Below are positions 34,576 to 43,198 of a stretch of 64,000 nt of DNA, piece by piece; positions within the stretch are counted from its first letter, which is position 1, and each line of letters begins with the position of its first letter. A model generated the notes under the pieces. The model saw nothing but the letters and a program-made list of their open reading frames with translations. It had not been told where the DNA came from and searched no databases. The position numbers and the translations under genes were made by a program. Location: positions 62,001-126,000 of the forward strand of contig CAYZCW010000005.1 of assembly GCA_964477035.1 (NCBI GenBank). The letters run 5' to 3'. Source of the DNA: SLSG01 sp964477035 (GTDB lineage: Bacteria; Bacteroidota; Bacteroidia; Bacteroidales; UBA7960).

Positions 34576-35264
34576 TGTCGTCTAATTTAAAAATGGTTGA
34601 CTTGTTGCGGTTTTTAACCGATATGCCGCAACGAAAAATACTATGGTAATTTAATCAAAAATATCGGTTTTGGCAAATTTACGATAAAATTCAAATCCCA
34701 CAATTACCACAAACCCTATTTTTTATTAGCCCAAAAGCAAGTATTTCTATTTTTTTCGACGAAACGACAAAGCCTGAGGGACTTTCCACCCCCAACCCTA
34801 CCAATAACATATTTAAAATAAAATCAAATTCTCATTGTTGTTGTTGTCGTTGTTGGCCAGGTGAATAAAAATTCGTCAGAAAACTTGACAAGCGGGCTTA
34901 TCAAAACATATCAACAAGGTATTAACGGCTGTCATATTTATAGATTGTTGTTTTATAGTTATTTAACAGAGATTTCAACAAGTTGTTAAGAGCGGTCGCT
35001 GTTCATTAAAACCGGTTTATTCACAGGGGGCGCAACGATGGTTTTTTGTTGATAGGTTGTCAGTAAAATCTGATAAATTCACCGCCCCGGGGCTTGCAAA
35101 ATTCAAAATAAGTGCCAATAAAAAAACAGGCGAACGGAAGGCAAAAAATCAATGAAAAATTACGAGCAACGGATGCCGGGTTTTTAACAAACGGCTGTTG
35201 AAAAAACACAATGTTGTGGCCTCCAGTCCATAAATAAGGATGGATTCAGTTATTCCTGTTTTTT

Positions 35265-35272
35265 CGTCGGAT
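35265..35272 (+). repeat. CGTCGGAT motif upstream of rpiB
   Basis: A copy of the 8-mer with an eight-residue T-rich lead (TTTTTTCGTCGGATG), 78 bp before the rpiB start. Confidence 0.7.
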
Positions 35273-35310
35273 GCTAACTGCTTCAACAGGAAAAGTGTAG
35301 ATTTTCTTTG

Positions 35311-35318
35311 TAGTTTTG
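35311..35318 (+). promoter_or_regulatory. TAGTTTTG promoter -7 element of rpiB
   Basis: A TAnnTTTG match 31 bases before the rpiB ATG. Confidence 0.6.
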
Positions 35319-35349
35319 CGGGTAACCGGACGTAAAATATTTTTCAACA

Positions 35350-35796
35350 ATGGACAGTATTGGACTGAAAATTGCTGTGGGCAGCGACCACGCAGGCTTT
35401 GCTCTCAAGGAGAAGATCAGGGGCCTCCTTCAGTCAAAAGGCATTGAGTGTGTGGATTATGGAACCGGTTCTGAAGAAAGTGCGGACTATGCCGACTATA
35501 TTCACCCCCTGGCCCTTGACGTGGAAGCCGGAACATTCTCATTTGGGATCATCATGTGCGGAAGCGGCAACGGGGCCAATATGACAGCCAACAAACACCA
35601 GGGAATCCGCTCGGCCCTTTGCTGGACCGTCGAGATCGCCAGGCTGGCGAGGGCACATAACGATGCCAACATCCTTGCCCTGCCAGCCCGTTTCATTTCT
35701 TTCGAAGAAGCAGGGGCCATCATCGATGTGTTTCTCTCCACCCGTTTTGAAGGCGGCCGGCACGAGAGGCGCATCAGCAAAATCCCCTGCCGTTAA
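35350..35796 (+). CDS. rpiB: Ribose-5-phosphate isomerase B
   Basis: 148 residues, the normal RpiB length. Phosphate-binding GSDHAGFALK at the N-terminus, active-site cysteine in MCGSGNGANMTANK (near residue 75) and the RAHNDANILALPAR stretch (near 100). It interconverts ribose 5-phosphate and ribulose 5-phosphate in the pentose phosphate pathway. The LutB-like gene starts 11 bp after its stop, so the two are probably co-transcribed. Confidence 0.96.
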   Translation: MDSIGLKIAVGSDHAGFALKEKIRGLLQSKGIECVDYGTGSEESADYADYIHPLALDVEAGTFSFGIIMCGSGNGANMTANKHQGIRSALCWTVEIARLARAHNDANILALPARFISFEEAGAIIDVFLSTRFEGGRHERRISKIPCR

Positions 35797-35807
35797 TCCC
35801 GCCGGGC

Positions 35808-37181
35808 ATGCATCAGGAACAGGAGCAATTTTTAACAGATGCCGCAGAAAAGTCGGCCGACACCGCCCATTTTGAGGTGGTCAACCGAAACATTGCCCAT
35901 TACGATGCGGCCTTCAGGCAGGGAAGGGAACAGTTCTCCAACCTCACCCTGGCAAGGCAGCGCGCGGGCCTTCGAAAGCACTTCGTGCTGGAGCACCTGG
36001 AAGACCACCTGAAGCAGTTCGAGCAGCAGTTTACCTCCCGGGGCGGGCAGGTTGTGTGGGCACAGGACGCCCAGGAAGCGCGTACGGCCGTGGCCGACAT
36101 CTGCGCGAAACGCGGCATCCGGATGGTGGTCAAGTCCAAGTCGATGCTCACCGAAGAAATCGGGTTGACGGAATGCCTGGAAAAGAACGGCATCGACTGC
36201 CTGGAAACCGATTTGGGCGAGTATATTGTTCAGATCACCGGAGACCGCCCCTACCACATCATCACCCCGATCATGCACAAATCGGCCGCGGAGGTCGCGC
36301 AAATATTCCACGAAAAATTCGGCCTGCCGCCCGGCTCCAGTCCCGAAAAAATCACCCGCTTTGTACGCAACACCCTGAGGGAAAAATTCCTTCAGGCCGG
36401 GGCGGGCATCACGGGAGCCAATTTTCTGATCGCAGACAGCGGATCGGTGGCACTGACCGAGAACGAAGGCAACGGGGTGTTCTCCATGGCCGCCCCCAGG
36501 GTGCATATCGTTGTTGCCGGCATCGAAAAGATATTGCCGTTTGTGGCGGACCTGGAGCTGTTCTGGCCCTTGTTGTCGACTTACGGTACCGGGCAACGCC
36601 TGTCGGCCTACAACAGCCTGATAAGCGGCCCGCGGGCCCGCGGAGAAACCGACGGTCCCGATGAGATGATTGTGGTCCTTGTCGACAACGGCCGCAGCCG
36701 CCTGCTTGCCGCCACCCCGCAGCGCCGCAGCCTGTCCTGCATCCGTTGCGGAGCCTGCCTGAATGCCTGTCCGGTTTACCGCCACATAGGAGGGCATGCT
36801 TACGGGACGGTATACAGTGGCCCCATCGGCGCCATCATCAGCCCCCACATGCTGGGCAAGCTCGATGAATACAAACACCTGAGCTTTGCCTCCACCCTCT
36901 GCGGGAAATGCACCGAGGTCTGTCCGGTGGGCATCGACCTGCACCACCAGCTTTTGCAAAACCGCCGCCTCAGCGTGAAAAAGGGCTACACCACCAGGGC
37001 TGAGCGCTGGAGCATGTGGGCCTATAAAACGGTGATGAAAAAAAGAAGCCGGCTGGACCGCCTCTCCGGACGGACCAAAAACGTCCTTTTAAGGAGGTTC
37101 TTCGGCAAGGCATGGGGGGAAGGCCGGTCCCTTCCCGAATTCTCAGGCAAGAGCTTTTCGCGCCGGCAAACGGAGGAGTAA
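35808..37181 (+). CDS. lutB: LutB-like LUD-domain iron-sulfur protein
   Basis: 457 residues. LUD domain about 65-300 (KSKSMLTEEIGL, then GANFLIADSGSVALTENEGN). Two ferredoxin-type 4Fe-4S motifs follow, CIRCGACLNACP (near 313) and CGKCTEVCP (near 365), and then a basic C-terminal tail. In other bacteria LutB is the middle subunit of the LutABC lactate-oxidising complex. Neither LutA (CCG-domain) nor LutC is adjacent here; the partner gene is rpiB, so partners are either elsewhere or different. ATG start 11 bp behind rpiB. Confidence 0.88.
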   Translation: MHQEQEQFLTDAAEKSADTAHFEVVNRNIAHYDAAFRQGREQFSNLTLARQRAGLRKHFVLEHLEDHLKQFEQQFTSRGGQVVWAQDAQEARTAVADICAKRGIRMVVKSKSMLTEEIGLTECLEKNGIDCLETDLGEYIVQITGDRPYHIITPIMHKSAAEVAQIFHEKFGLPPGSSPEKITRFVRNTLREKFLQAGAGITGANFLIADSGSVALTENEGNGVFSMAAPRVHIVVAGIEKILPFVADLELFWPLLSTYGTGQRLSAYNSLISGPRARGETDGPDEMIVVLVDNGRSRLLAATPQRRSLSCIRCGACLNACPVYRHIGGHAYGTVYSGPIGAIISPHMLGKLDEYKHLSFASTLCGKCTEVCPVGIDLHHQLLQNRRLSVKKGYTTRAERWSMWAYKTVMKKRSRLDRLSGRTKNVLLRRFFGKAWGEGRSLPEFSGKSFSRRQTEE

Positions 37182-37204
37182 ATCAAAGGATTGTCACGGG
37201 GGAC

Positions 37205-37600
37205 TTAATCCCGGTTTTCCTGCGGGGGCACAAGCCACAATCGAAGGACGCCCACGACGGTCATCAGCACCAGGATCAGGATCAGCACCAGGGTGTGCCT
37301 CTGGCTGAGATGCCCGGTGGTGGGTACCTTCTGGCTGCGGGAATCTTCAGGCGGGTTGGGTTTTGTCGCCATGGCCATCAGATTGGCGGTCTCTTTTCCG
37401 GGCAAGGCATCGTATTCAGACCGGATCAGCACCCCTCCCCAGGAAAGGGGGCCGTGATCAGCCATGCCGGGGCTGCCGGGCCACACATCTTCGTGGACGG
37501 GGGTGGACCAGGTGTCAGGCCGGGAGACGGAAGCATATCCTACGGGTGTTTGCGTAAGCAGTAAAACGAAAAACAATCCAATGGACAGTACTTGTTTCAT
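37205..37600 (-). CDS. Small hypothetical membrane protein with signal peptide
   Basis: 131 residues, not recognised. MKQVLSIGLFFVLLLTQTP looks like a signal peptide (cleavage near residue 23), a soluble part rich in proline, tryptophan and serine follows, and a C-terminal membrane helix (about 103-123) ends in a short charged tail. It would be an inner-membrane protein with most of its chain outside the cytoplasm. It converges on the LutB-like gene with 23 bp between them. Coding status rests on the coherent signal-peptide/helix plan only. Confidence 0.55.
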   Translation of the reverse strand: MKQVLSIGLFFVLLLTQTPVGYASVSRPDTWSTPVHEDVWPGSPGMADHGPLSWGGVLIRSEYDALPGKETANLMAMATKPNPPEDSRSQKVPTTGHLSQRHTLVLILILVLMTVVGVLRLWLVPPQENRD

Positions 37601-37986
37601 ACTAGTATTCCACCTCGCGGGCCGGTGATTTTGCGTTTTGTGTCCATGCCTGATTCATGGAGCGGAGCCGGACCCTGGTCGTAAGAAATCTAAAAATTTA
37701 TGTAAAAGTAGGTTTTTTGTTAAACAAAACACATAATTAACCCCGTAAAATTATCAACAAGGCATCATTATCCGGAGAACACCTTGCAAATCAGCAATAC
37801 GCAATTGACGTAGCGTGGTGGTCCCGGTTCCGGTTGCACGAAACACTTAAAATGGCCGCAAGGAGCGGGGTGCTGCCCACTGTGCCGGGACGGTTGTCCG
37901 GGATGGTCCGGGAAAGGCTTCCCGTAGCGGCTTTGCGGCCGGAAGATGTTCACATTCATGGCACGTATTTTGCGAATAGATTCCCC
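37601..37986. other. 386-bp gene-free stretch before the M28 peptidase gene
   Basis: AT-rich in its middle (37680-37770) with an exact TTATCAACA 9-mer (37751-37759). A TATTTTG box (37966-37972), one base short of the TAnnTTTG consensus, is a weak promoter candidate for the peptidase. In-frame codons upstream of the peptidase start exist but lack signal-peptide character. Confidence 0.5.
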
Positions 37987-39246
37987 ATGAACACGTCTAC
38001 GAGTTTACGCCGCTTTTTAGGCCGGATCCTGCTTGTTTTTGCAGTTTTCCCGGCCATGACCGCCTCCGGACAGGGGAACACGGCGCCCGCCCCCCACATC
38101 CCCTACGACCTGGATTCTGTGATCACGCGCTACACCTCCCTGGTCGATCCGGCCAGGATACAGGACGCGATGGAAAGCATGGAGCAAATGGGCACCCGCT
38201 TTGCCCTGGCGCCCAACCGCCGGCAGGTGGCCCGGTGGATCCGTGATCAATTCGTTTCCTATGGGTATTACAATGCGCGCCTGGACTCCTTCTACCTCTC
38301 CTACACGTTTCGCAACCAGTCTTACCAGCAATGGCAGTACAATGTGATTGCGACCCTGACGGGTTATCAGCGCCCTGATTCGGTGTATGTCATGGGTGCT
38401 CATTACGATTCCGTCGTGTCGGCCCCCGATGATCCATTTGCAGAAGCGCCGGGCGCCGATGACAACGCCAGCGGGGTGGCCGCCGCCCTGGAGGTGGCGC
38501 GCATCCTCAAGGCGGAAGGCTACCAGCCCCGTTATACCATCCAGTTCATGGCTTACGGGGCCGAGGAGCTTGGCTTGCACGGCAGCCGTTACCAGGCCGC
38601 CCGTGCGGCACCCCGGGGAGAGACCGTCGCCATGATGCTCAACAACGACATGATCAGCCACACCGACCGGTCGCCCCAGCAATGGGCCATCCAGCTCCAG
38701 TACTATGATGGATCAGACCACGTAACCAACCTGGCGCGGGAGATCACCTCCCGGTACACCGACCTGCAGCACGTGCTGTCGAACAGCGTGGTGCGCTATT
38801 CAGACAGCCAGGCCTATTACGAGCAGGGCTATCCGGCGATATTCTTTTATGAAGACCGCCGCACCCCTTTCTACCATACCCCCCGGGATGTGGTGGATAA
38901 CACCAATCCGGAATATGCCGCGCAGGTCACGCGCATCTCCATGGGCATGCTGGTGCAGCAGAACGGGTATGGCGACCCGGATTATATTTCGACCCGGGTG
39001 CCCCTGCTGGCCGGCGGTTCGCAGGCACGCATCCATGCCTACGGGCAGAACCTGTACCTGTCGTTGGGAAGCGATTTGCCAGACAGGCAGCTGCAGGTGT
39101 ACGACGCGATCGGAAGGCTGGTGCTGGAGCAGGAGCTGGGGCCAGGCAGCGACCATCAGCTCGGCTTCCCGGTCAACCCCGGCGTTTACATCGTGCGCGT
39201 GGCCGGGGGCGTTGAACACCTGGTGCGCAAGGTGGTGGTTCAGTAA
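37987..39246 (+). CDS. Secreted M28-family metallopeptidase with type IX sorting domain
   Basis: 419 residues from MNTSTSLRRF, chosen because it starts directly at the signal peptide (cleavage after ASGQ, near 28); an in-frame ATG 51 codons upstream has no such support. The zinc ligands of family M28 are visible: histidine in MGAHYDSV, aspartate in GADDNASGV, the glutamates in YGAEELGLHG, aspartate in LNNDMIS and histidine in FYHTPRDV. The C-terminal 80 residues (LQVYDAIGRLVLEQ, then GVYIVRVAGG) are a type IX sorting domain. Likely a secreted aminopeptidase. Confidence 0.93.
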   Translation: MNTSTSLRRFLGRILLVFAVFPAMTASGQGNTAPAPHIPYDLDSVITRYTSLVDPARIQDAMESMEQMGTRFALAPNRRQVARWIRDQFVSYGYYNARLDSFYLSYTFRNQSYQQWQYNVIATLTGYQRPDSVYVMGAHYDSVVSAPDDPFAEAPGADDNASGVAAALEVARILKAEGYQPRYTIQFMAYGAEELGLHGSRYQAARAAPRGETVAMMLNNDMISHTDRSPQQWAIQLQYYDGSDHVTNLAREITSRYTDLQHVLSNSVVRYSDSQAYYEQGYPAIFFYEDRRTPFYHTPRDVVDNTNPEYAAQVTRISMGMLVQQNGYGDPDYISTRVPLLAGGSQARIHAYGQNLYLSLGSDLPDRQLQVYDAIGRLVLEQELGPGSDHQLGFPVNPGVYIVRVAGGVEHLVRKVVVQ

Positions 39247-39324
39247 AAATCACAGGGATGTCTGTCCGGTCCCCCCGCAGAAGAGCGGACTCCGCCCATT
39301 AAACCGGGGCATATTCAGGCGGTT

Positions 39325-39897
39325 TCAGGCCCTCTGGCCCTCTCCAAGGCCAAACGATTGCATGACCTTGTAAACAGGTCCCCGGGGCCGCAGAAAGCTT
39401 TCCATCAGCACGAATTCCCTCAGATCCACCCGGGAGAACACCGCATCGACCAGTTCGCTCTCGATACTGTGCAGTCTGTGCAAATCACGCAATTCCCGGA
39501 TGCGGCCCAGGGTAAGATGGGGGGTGAACAGTTTTTTGTCCGGCAGGTATCCCAGGGGTGACAAATGCTTGTTCACGCTTTCGTACAACCTGGTGAGTCC
39601 ATCGGCCTTGCGGATGCCCAGCCAGATCACCCGGGGTATGCGGTGGCTGCCAAAGGTGCCGCACCCCTCCACCCGGAAAGAGGACGGGGGACAATCGGCC
39701 GCAGCCTCCTGCAGGGCATTCACGATGGGACCCACCTGCCGGCTGGGTGTTTCTCCGAAGAATTTCAGGGTAAGATGCAGGTTGTGAGGCTCCACCCACT
39801 TGATGTCCTCTCCCTGCAGCTCCTGCCTGTATCGCTGCAGGGCTTCTTGAATGGCCTCGCCGGGAGGGATCTTTACGGCAACGAATAATCGCTTCAT
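39325..39897 (-). CDS. thpR: RNA 2',3'-cyclic phosphodiesterase (2H family)
   Basis: 190 residues with two HxTL motifs, HLTLKFFGE (near residue 42) and HLTLGRI (near 130), in the usual LigT/ThpR layout. It opens 2',3'-cyclic phosphate ends of RNA to 2'-phosphates. Divergent from the tRNA gene, 49 bp away; convergent with the M28 peptidase gene. Confidence 0.94.
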   Translation of the reverse strand: MKRLFVAVKIPPGEAIQEALQRYRQELQGEDIKWVEPHNLHLTLKFFGETPSRQVGPIVNALQEAAADCPPSSFRVEGCGTFGSHRIPRVIWLGIRKADGLTRLYESVNKHLSPLGYLPDKKLFTPHLTLGRIRELRDLHRLHSIESELVDAVFSRVDLREFVLMESFLRPRGPVYKVMQSFGLGEGQRA

Positions 39898-39902
39898 TTT
39901 TC

Positions 39903-39933
39903 TTTGCCAATTTAGGAAAATAGTTTAATTTTG
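39903..39933 (+). promoter_or_regulatory. Full -33/-7 promoter of tRNA-Ala
   Basis: TTTG at 39903-39906 and TAATTTTG at 39926-39933, spaced by exactly 19 bp: a complete Bacteroidota promoter, 13 bp ahead of the tRNA. Confidence 0.85.
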
Positions 39934-39946
39934 CCAACTACGAAAC

Positions 39947-40023
39947 GGGGAATTAGCTCAGTTGGCTAGAGCGTTTGGCTGGCAGCCAAGAGGTCATCGG
40001 TTCGAGCCCGATATTCTCCACCA
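39947..40023 (+). tRNA. tRNA-Ala (anticodon GGC)
   Basis: 77 bases including the encoded CCA. All four arms fold: a 7-bp acceptor stem with the G3-U70 wobble pair that marks alanine tRNAs, D arm AGCTCAGTTGGCTAGAGC, anticodon loop CTGGCAG with anticodon GGC, and the T arm with TTCGAGC. A terminator follows immediately. Confidence 0.98.
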
Positions 40024-40052
40024 ACCGGAAGCAACGCGCTTCCGGTTTTTTT
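40024..40052 (+). terminator. Rho-independent terminator of tRNA-Ala
   Basis: A 9-bp stem (40024-40032 with 40038-40046) followed by seven T, starting right after the CCA end. Confidence 0.92.
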
Positions 40053-40073
40053 ATGGCCGCCCCCCTGCCTGTG

Positions 40074-40724
40074 TCAGTCATCCTGCCCCGGCGCCTTTGG
40101 GTTGAGCCGGAACCACACATGCTTTTCGTTCTGGTGGATCTCAATGAGTTCGGCCAGCATCAGGTTGACGAGGATGTTTTCGGCCTGATAGCGGGCGATT
40201 CCGGCTATCTGGCAGTATTTTGCCAGGGTGATGAATGGATGGGCACCCAGGTATTGCAGCAGCAAGCGTTCCTTTTCGGAGTAGCGGATGATGGTCCCTT
40301 CGGGGCTGTTGCGGCGGTTCCAGTACTTGATCATCACCGTGCTGGCCAGGATGTTCTGGTCCCCCACCCGAATGTAGGCCAGCCATTTGTCGTTCTCAGA
40401 CAGGGCGAAGCATGGTTTCACCTGGGCCCGGGCCACATCCACCTCCAGCAGCTTCCGGCCGTCGATGGTCCAGTGCCGGAAGGCAAAATCGATTTCCGGC
40501 TTGCAATACATGGTGGCTGCCGCCTCGATCATGTGGTATTCTTCCTCGGTGCGTATGCCGGCGATCACCCCGTTGTCCTTGACCCCGATCAGCAGCTTGC
40601 CGCCGTCCGTATTGGCAAAGGCCACCAGGGTGCGGGCGATCTTGCGGCTGTCGTTCACCTGGAATTTGAAGTCCTGCCGCTGGTGCTCACCCTGCAGGAT
40701 CAGCTTGTGGATATAGAGGGACAT
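40074..40724 (-). CDS. AlbA_2 / Schlafen-type DNA-binding protein
   Basis: 216 residues. The N-terminal AlbA_2 (Schlafen AAA_4) domain (about 10-125) shows RQDFKFQV, IARTLVAFANTDGGKLLIG and KPCFALSEN. A C-terminal winged-helix-like part (about 145-200, RYSEKERLLLQYL) follows. Such proteins are usually taken for nucleic-acid-binding regulators; the target is unknown. Single gene, convergent with the tRNA, no partner gene nearby. Confidence 0.85.
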   Translation of the reverse strand: MSLYIHKLILQGEHQRQDFKFQVNDSRKIARTLVAFANTDGGKLLIGVKDNGVIAGIRTEEEYHMIEAAATMYCKPEIDFAFRHWTIDGRKLLEVDVARAQVKPCFALSENDKWLAYIRVGDQNILASTVMIKYWNRRNSPEGTIIRYSEKERLLLQYLGAHPFITLAKYCQIAGIARYQAENILVNLMLAELIEIHQNEKHVWFRLNPKAPGQDD

Positions 40725-40919
40725 GGGATGCGGCTTCGGGTAATTTTCGGGCCGTTTGCCGTAAAAATAAGAAGGAAAAACGGAACTTTCCCATTTACGG
40801 TACGTACATGTGATTAAAAATAAGTAATTTTAATTGACGGAAAATTCCCAAACCGGCGGACCTGCCGGTAAACAATGGTGTTACGGCTTTGTTAAGTATA
40901 TAGTTATTGAAATACTGGC

Positions 40920-41966
40920 ATGGTTAACAAATCTTCAGACCCATCCGGTGACCATGGGTGTCCCGCCCTTTTCCGCAGGGTGTTCGATCAGGCATCCGAT
41001 CCGATGCTGTTGGTTCGACTGGATGATTTTGCCATCGTCGATGTGAACCCCGCAGCCAGTCGCTTGTTCGGGTTTTCCCTGCGCCAGTTTTGCGGCCTGC
41101 GGTATGCCAACCTTTCGCCCAACCCGGTGGCTCTGCGCCAGGCGTTGGTCCGCCGGGTAACCCATGCCGGCGGGGTGGAATTCATGAACAAGGAAGGCGG
41201 GTTGTTTTCGTCGGATGTGTCTTACGACTACCTGGAACTGGATCAGGGCATGGCCGCCCTGGTGGTGTTTCGCGGCATGGCCGCAAAGGAAGGAGCCGAC
41301 CGCCGGCGGGAAGAACTGGAAACGCTGGCCCTGGAAATGGACCGCACCCACGGTGCCTATTTCATGGGAGAGGAGCACGAACGGCACCGGTTGTCGCGCG
41401 AGCTCCACGGCCATATCGGTCCGATGATGGTCTCGGTCAAACTCGCCCTGGAGCAACAGCTTGCCGGAGGGCAGGAAGCCATCCCACGAAAAACAGTTCA
41501 GGAGCTTCTGGCAAAGCAAAGCGAAGCCATTGCGGAGTTGCGGCAGGCCACCTCGAGGCTGGCCGAAGGGTACCAGTACCAGGAAGACATCAACCAGGCC
41601 ATCTCCACCCTGCTGAAGAAATTTGAAGAGTTTGGCGACATAAGGACCTACTGCCGGCAGGATCCGTTGCCGGAAACCACCAGCAAGGCGTTTCGCACCC
41701 ACCTGTTCCACATCATCGAAGAGGGCCTTGCCAACGTAGTCCGGCATTCCGACGCGACCAAAATATCCCTTCGCCTGGAGGTGACCGGCCGGCAATTGCG
41801 GATGCACCTGCTGGACAATGGGAACGGCTGCGGAAAGGATTCGTTCACAAAGGGAATGGGTTTAAGGATCATGAAGAAGAGGGCCGATCTGATGGGCGGC
41901 GAGTTGGGCTGGCAATCGGCAGCGGGTAAATATTTCCGGCTCGACCTGAAGGCACCCCTTGGCTAA
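40920..41966 (+). CDS. PAS-domain sensor histidine kinase (NarL-system type)
   Basis: 348 residues, cytoplasmic. PAS domain about 20-120 (RVFDQASDPMLLV, DVNPAASRLFGFS), then a kinase core of the HisKA_3 type: EHERHRLSRELHGHIGP (phospho-acceptor histidine near 163; most relatives have HD where this has HG), N box EEGLANVVRHSDA and a shortened G box DNGNGCGKD then GMGLRIMKKRA. Two NarL-type regulators follow on the same strand. 172 bp and a separate promoter divide it from the first. Confidence 0.9.
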   Translation: MVNKSSDPSGDHGCPALFRRVFDQASDPMLLVRLDDFAIVDVNPAASRLFGFSLRQFCGLRYANLSPNPVALRQALVRRVTHAGGVEFMNKEGGLFSSDVSYDYLELDQGMAALVVFRGMAAKEGADRRREELETLALEMDRTHGAYFMGEEHERHRLSRELHGHIGPMMVSVKLALEQQLAGGQEAIPRKTVQELLAKQSEAIAELRQATSRLAEGYQYQEDINQAISTLLKKFEEFGDIRTYCRQDPLPETTSKAFRTHLFHIIEEGLANVVRHSDATKISLRLEVTGRQLRMHLLDNGNGCGKDSFTKGMGLRIMKKRADLMGGELGWQSAAGKYFRLDLKAPLG

Positions 41967-42080
41967 CGTAGGTATTTTGGAACTTTTTAGTATGATTTAC
42001 GTATACCCGACAAAACAATACGAAGATTACAAGTGCGAAAAACCCGTCCAGTCCGGGAATTCTGAAAATGAACGAGCCGG

Positions 42081-42110
42081 TTGAAAAAACAAAAAAAAAC
42101 ACTACATTTG
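42081..42110 (+). promoter_or_regulatory. Promoter of the first NarL-type regulator
   Basis: TTG (42081-42083) and TACATTTG (42103-42110) spaced by 19 bp; the GTG start lies 28 bases downstream. Confidence 0.75.
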
Positions 42111-42138
42111 TTGATTAGGACAAAAAAAACATAAAATT

Positions 42139-42792
42139 GTGGCGATTAAACTGCTGATAGTCGATGACCATGCCATGGTAAGGGAAGGGCTCTCCAGGAT
42201 GCTCGCGGAGGACTCCTTCATCGGCCAGATCGAAGAGGCCAAAAACGGGCTTGCGGCAGTGATCAAGGCCAAGGAAATGCGGCCGGATGTGATCATCATG
42301 GATTACGATATGCCGCATTACAACGGCATTTACGGGACCAAGGAGTTGCTGAAGGAATATCCCGGGGCCAAGGTGCTGATGTTAAGCATGTTTCAGACCA
42401 AGGAATTGATCCTGGAAGCCATACAGGCCGGGGTCAAGGGGTTTGTGCTGAAAGAAGGGAATGCCGACGAGCTGGTGGGGGCCATCAAGGCCGTGCATGC
42501 GGGGCAGACCTGGTACAAGGGCAATGTGGCAGAGATCATCGCGCCGTATCTGATCGCGGCGTCCACGGGACAGCCACAGCCCCAGCAAAAAAGCAATCTG
42601 TCCAAGCGGGAAAAGCAGATCCTCTGCCTCTTTGCCGAAGGCCTGTCGGCCAAGGAGATTGCCGAAAAGCTGAGCATTTCCAAACGAACGGTGGAAGTCC
42701 ATAAGTCGAAGATATTCAAGAAGCTGTATATTCATAATACGGCCGAGCTGATCCGTTACGCCATCCGGAACAACCTCACGACAGTGCAATAA
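42139..42792 (+). CDS. NarL/LuxR-family response regulator (copy 1)
   Basis: 217 residues with a GTG start. Receiver domain about 1-120 (acidic VDDH, phospho-acceptor aspartate in IIMDYDMP, lysine in FVLKEG) and a C-terminal LuxR helix-turn-helix (LSKREKQILCLFAEGLSAKE, then SISKRTVEVHKSKI). It is the likely partner of the upstream PAS kinase and has a clear paralogue 478 bp downstream. Confidence 0.94.
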   Translation: MAIKLLIVDDHAMVREGLSRMLAEDSFIGQIEEAKNGLAAVIKAKEMRPDVIIMDYDMPHYNGIYGTKELLKEYPGAKVLMLSMFQTKELILEAIQAGVKGFVLKEGNADELVGAIKAVHAGQTWYKGNVAEIIAPYLIAASTGQPQPQQKSNLSKREKQILCLFAEGLSAKEIAEKLSISKRTVEVHKSKIFKKLYIHNTAELIRYAIRNNLTTVQ

Positions 42793-42885
42793 GTCACCCC
42801 GGGAGGCGCTGAATTACAGGCCACTACATTGCGCAAATCAGTACATTTGCGTATTCTTTCCCTAATAATTACGTCATAGTCCGTA

Positions 42886-42916
42886 TTGCTTTCCCCCTTT
42901 TCTTGCCGTAGTTTTG
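42886..42916 (+). promoter_or_regulatory. Promoter of the candidate small RNA
   Basis: TTG (42886-42888) and TAGTTTTG (42909-42916) spaced by 20 bp. Confidence 0.6.
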
Positions 42917-42922
42917 TCGTAC

Positions 42923-43198
42923 TGACTTGGCTGATTACCGGGGTTTGCTCAGACCCTGATTTGGAGAACCACTTTTCCGACTCAAGTGCGGCGTGTTTCC
43001 TGCGCCGGTGCCCGCAAGTGTTCCCTGTTTAAGGAATAGGTTGCTGTCATTGTATGCTTTTTAAAAGACCCTTTGGTGCGCAAATGATGGCAATTGTAAG
43101 GGTAAGTTGTTGATAAGTTTTTTGTTACAACCTGCATCGTTCTGGATTTGGTTTTTTAGATTTGGCTATCGGGGCGGATTCGCTCCGCCCCGGTTTTT
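42923..43198 (+). ncRNA. Candidate small RNA of about 275 bases
   Basis: A Bacteroidota-type promoter is followed, with no credible reading frame, by a strong intrinsic terminator. The sequence between has internal hairpins: GGGTTT...AGACCC (about 42940-42956) and CGGCG...CGCCG near 42994-43010. Possible long-range pairing brings together AACCAC-TTTTCC and GGAATAGGTT. No family (6S, SRP, tmRNA, RNase P) was recognised. The alternative is a long attenuating leader for the second regulator. Confidence 0.45.
43170..43198 (+). terminator. Rho-independent terminator
   Basis: A 9-bp GC-rich stem (43170-43178 with 43184-43192) with a TTCGC loop and a five-T run, 71 bp before the second regulator gene. 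Confidence 0.85.

Larger units (their letters stand above)
34576..35349. other. 774-bp AT-rich gene-free stretch, candidate replication origin
   Basis: Far more AT-rich than its surroundings and without a credible gene. DnaA-box-like 9-mers cluster in it: ATATCAACA (34908-34916), TTATTCACA (35017-35025) and CTATCAACA on the minus strand (35047-35055), plus a looser TTATCAAAA at 34898. A run of TTG/TTGTCG triplets occurs near 34835-34855, and the rpiB promoter box and one CGTCGGAT motif lie at the right end. parS sites lie about 10 kb left, and predominant gene direction changes here. Boxes are near-consensus, not exact, so the call is tentative. Confidence 0.45.

Noticed and set aside
37751..37759. 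Exact TTATCAACA (DnaA-box-like) before the M28 peptidase gene
   Set aside because: A single isolated copy; not taken as an origin by itself, noted only as a caution for the 34.6-35.3 kb candidate.
43108..43116. Exact TTATCAACA (minus strand) in the candidate small RNA
   Set aside because: A single isolated copy, more likely chance in an AT-rich patch.
42923..43198. 6S RNA, SRP RNA or tmRNA identity for the candidate small RNA
   Set aside because: None of the diagnostic motifs or overall folds could be recognised by eye, so it is left without a family.
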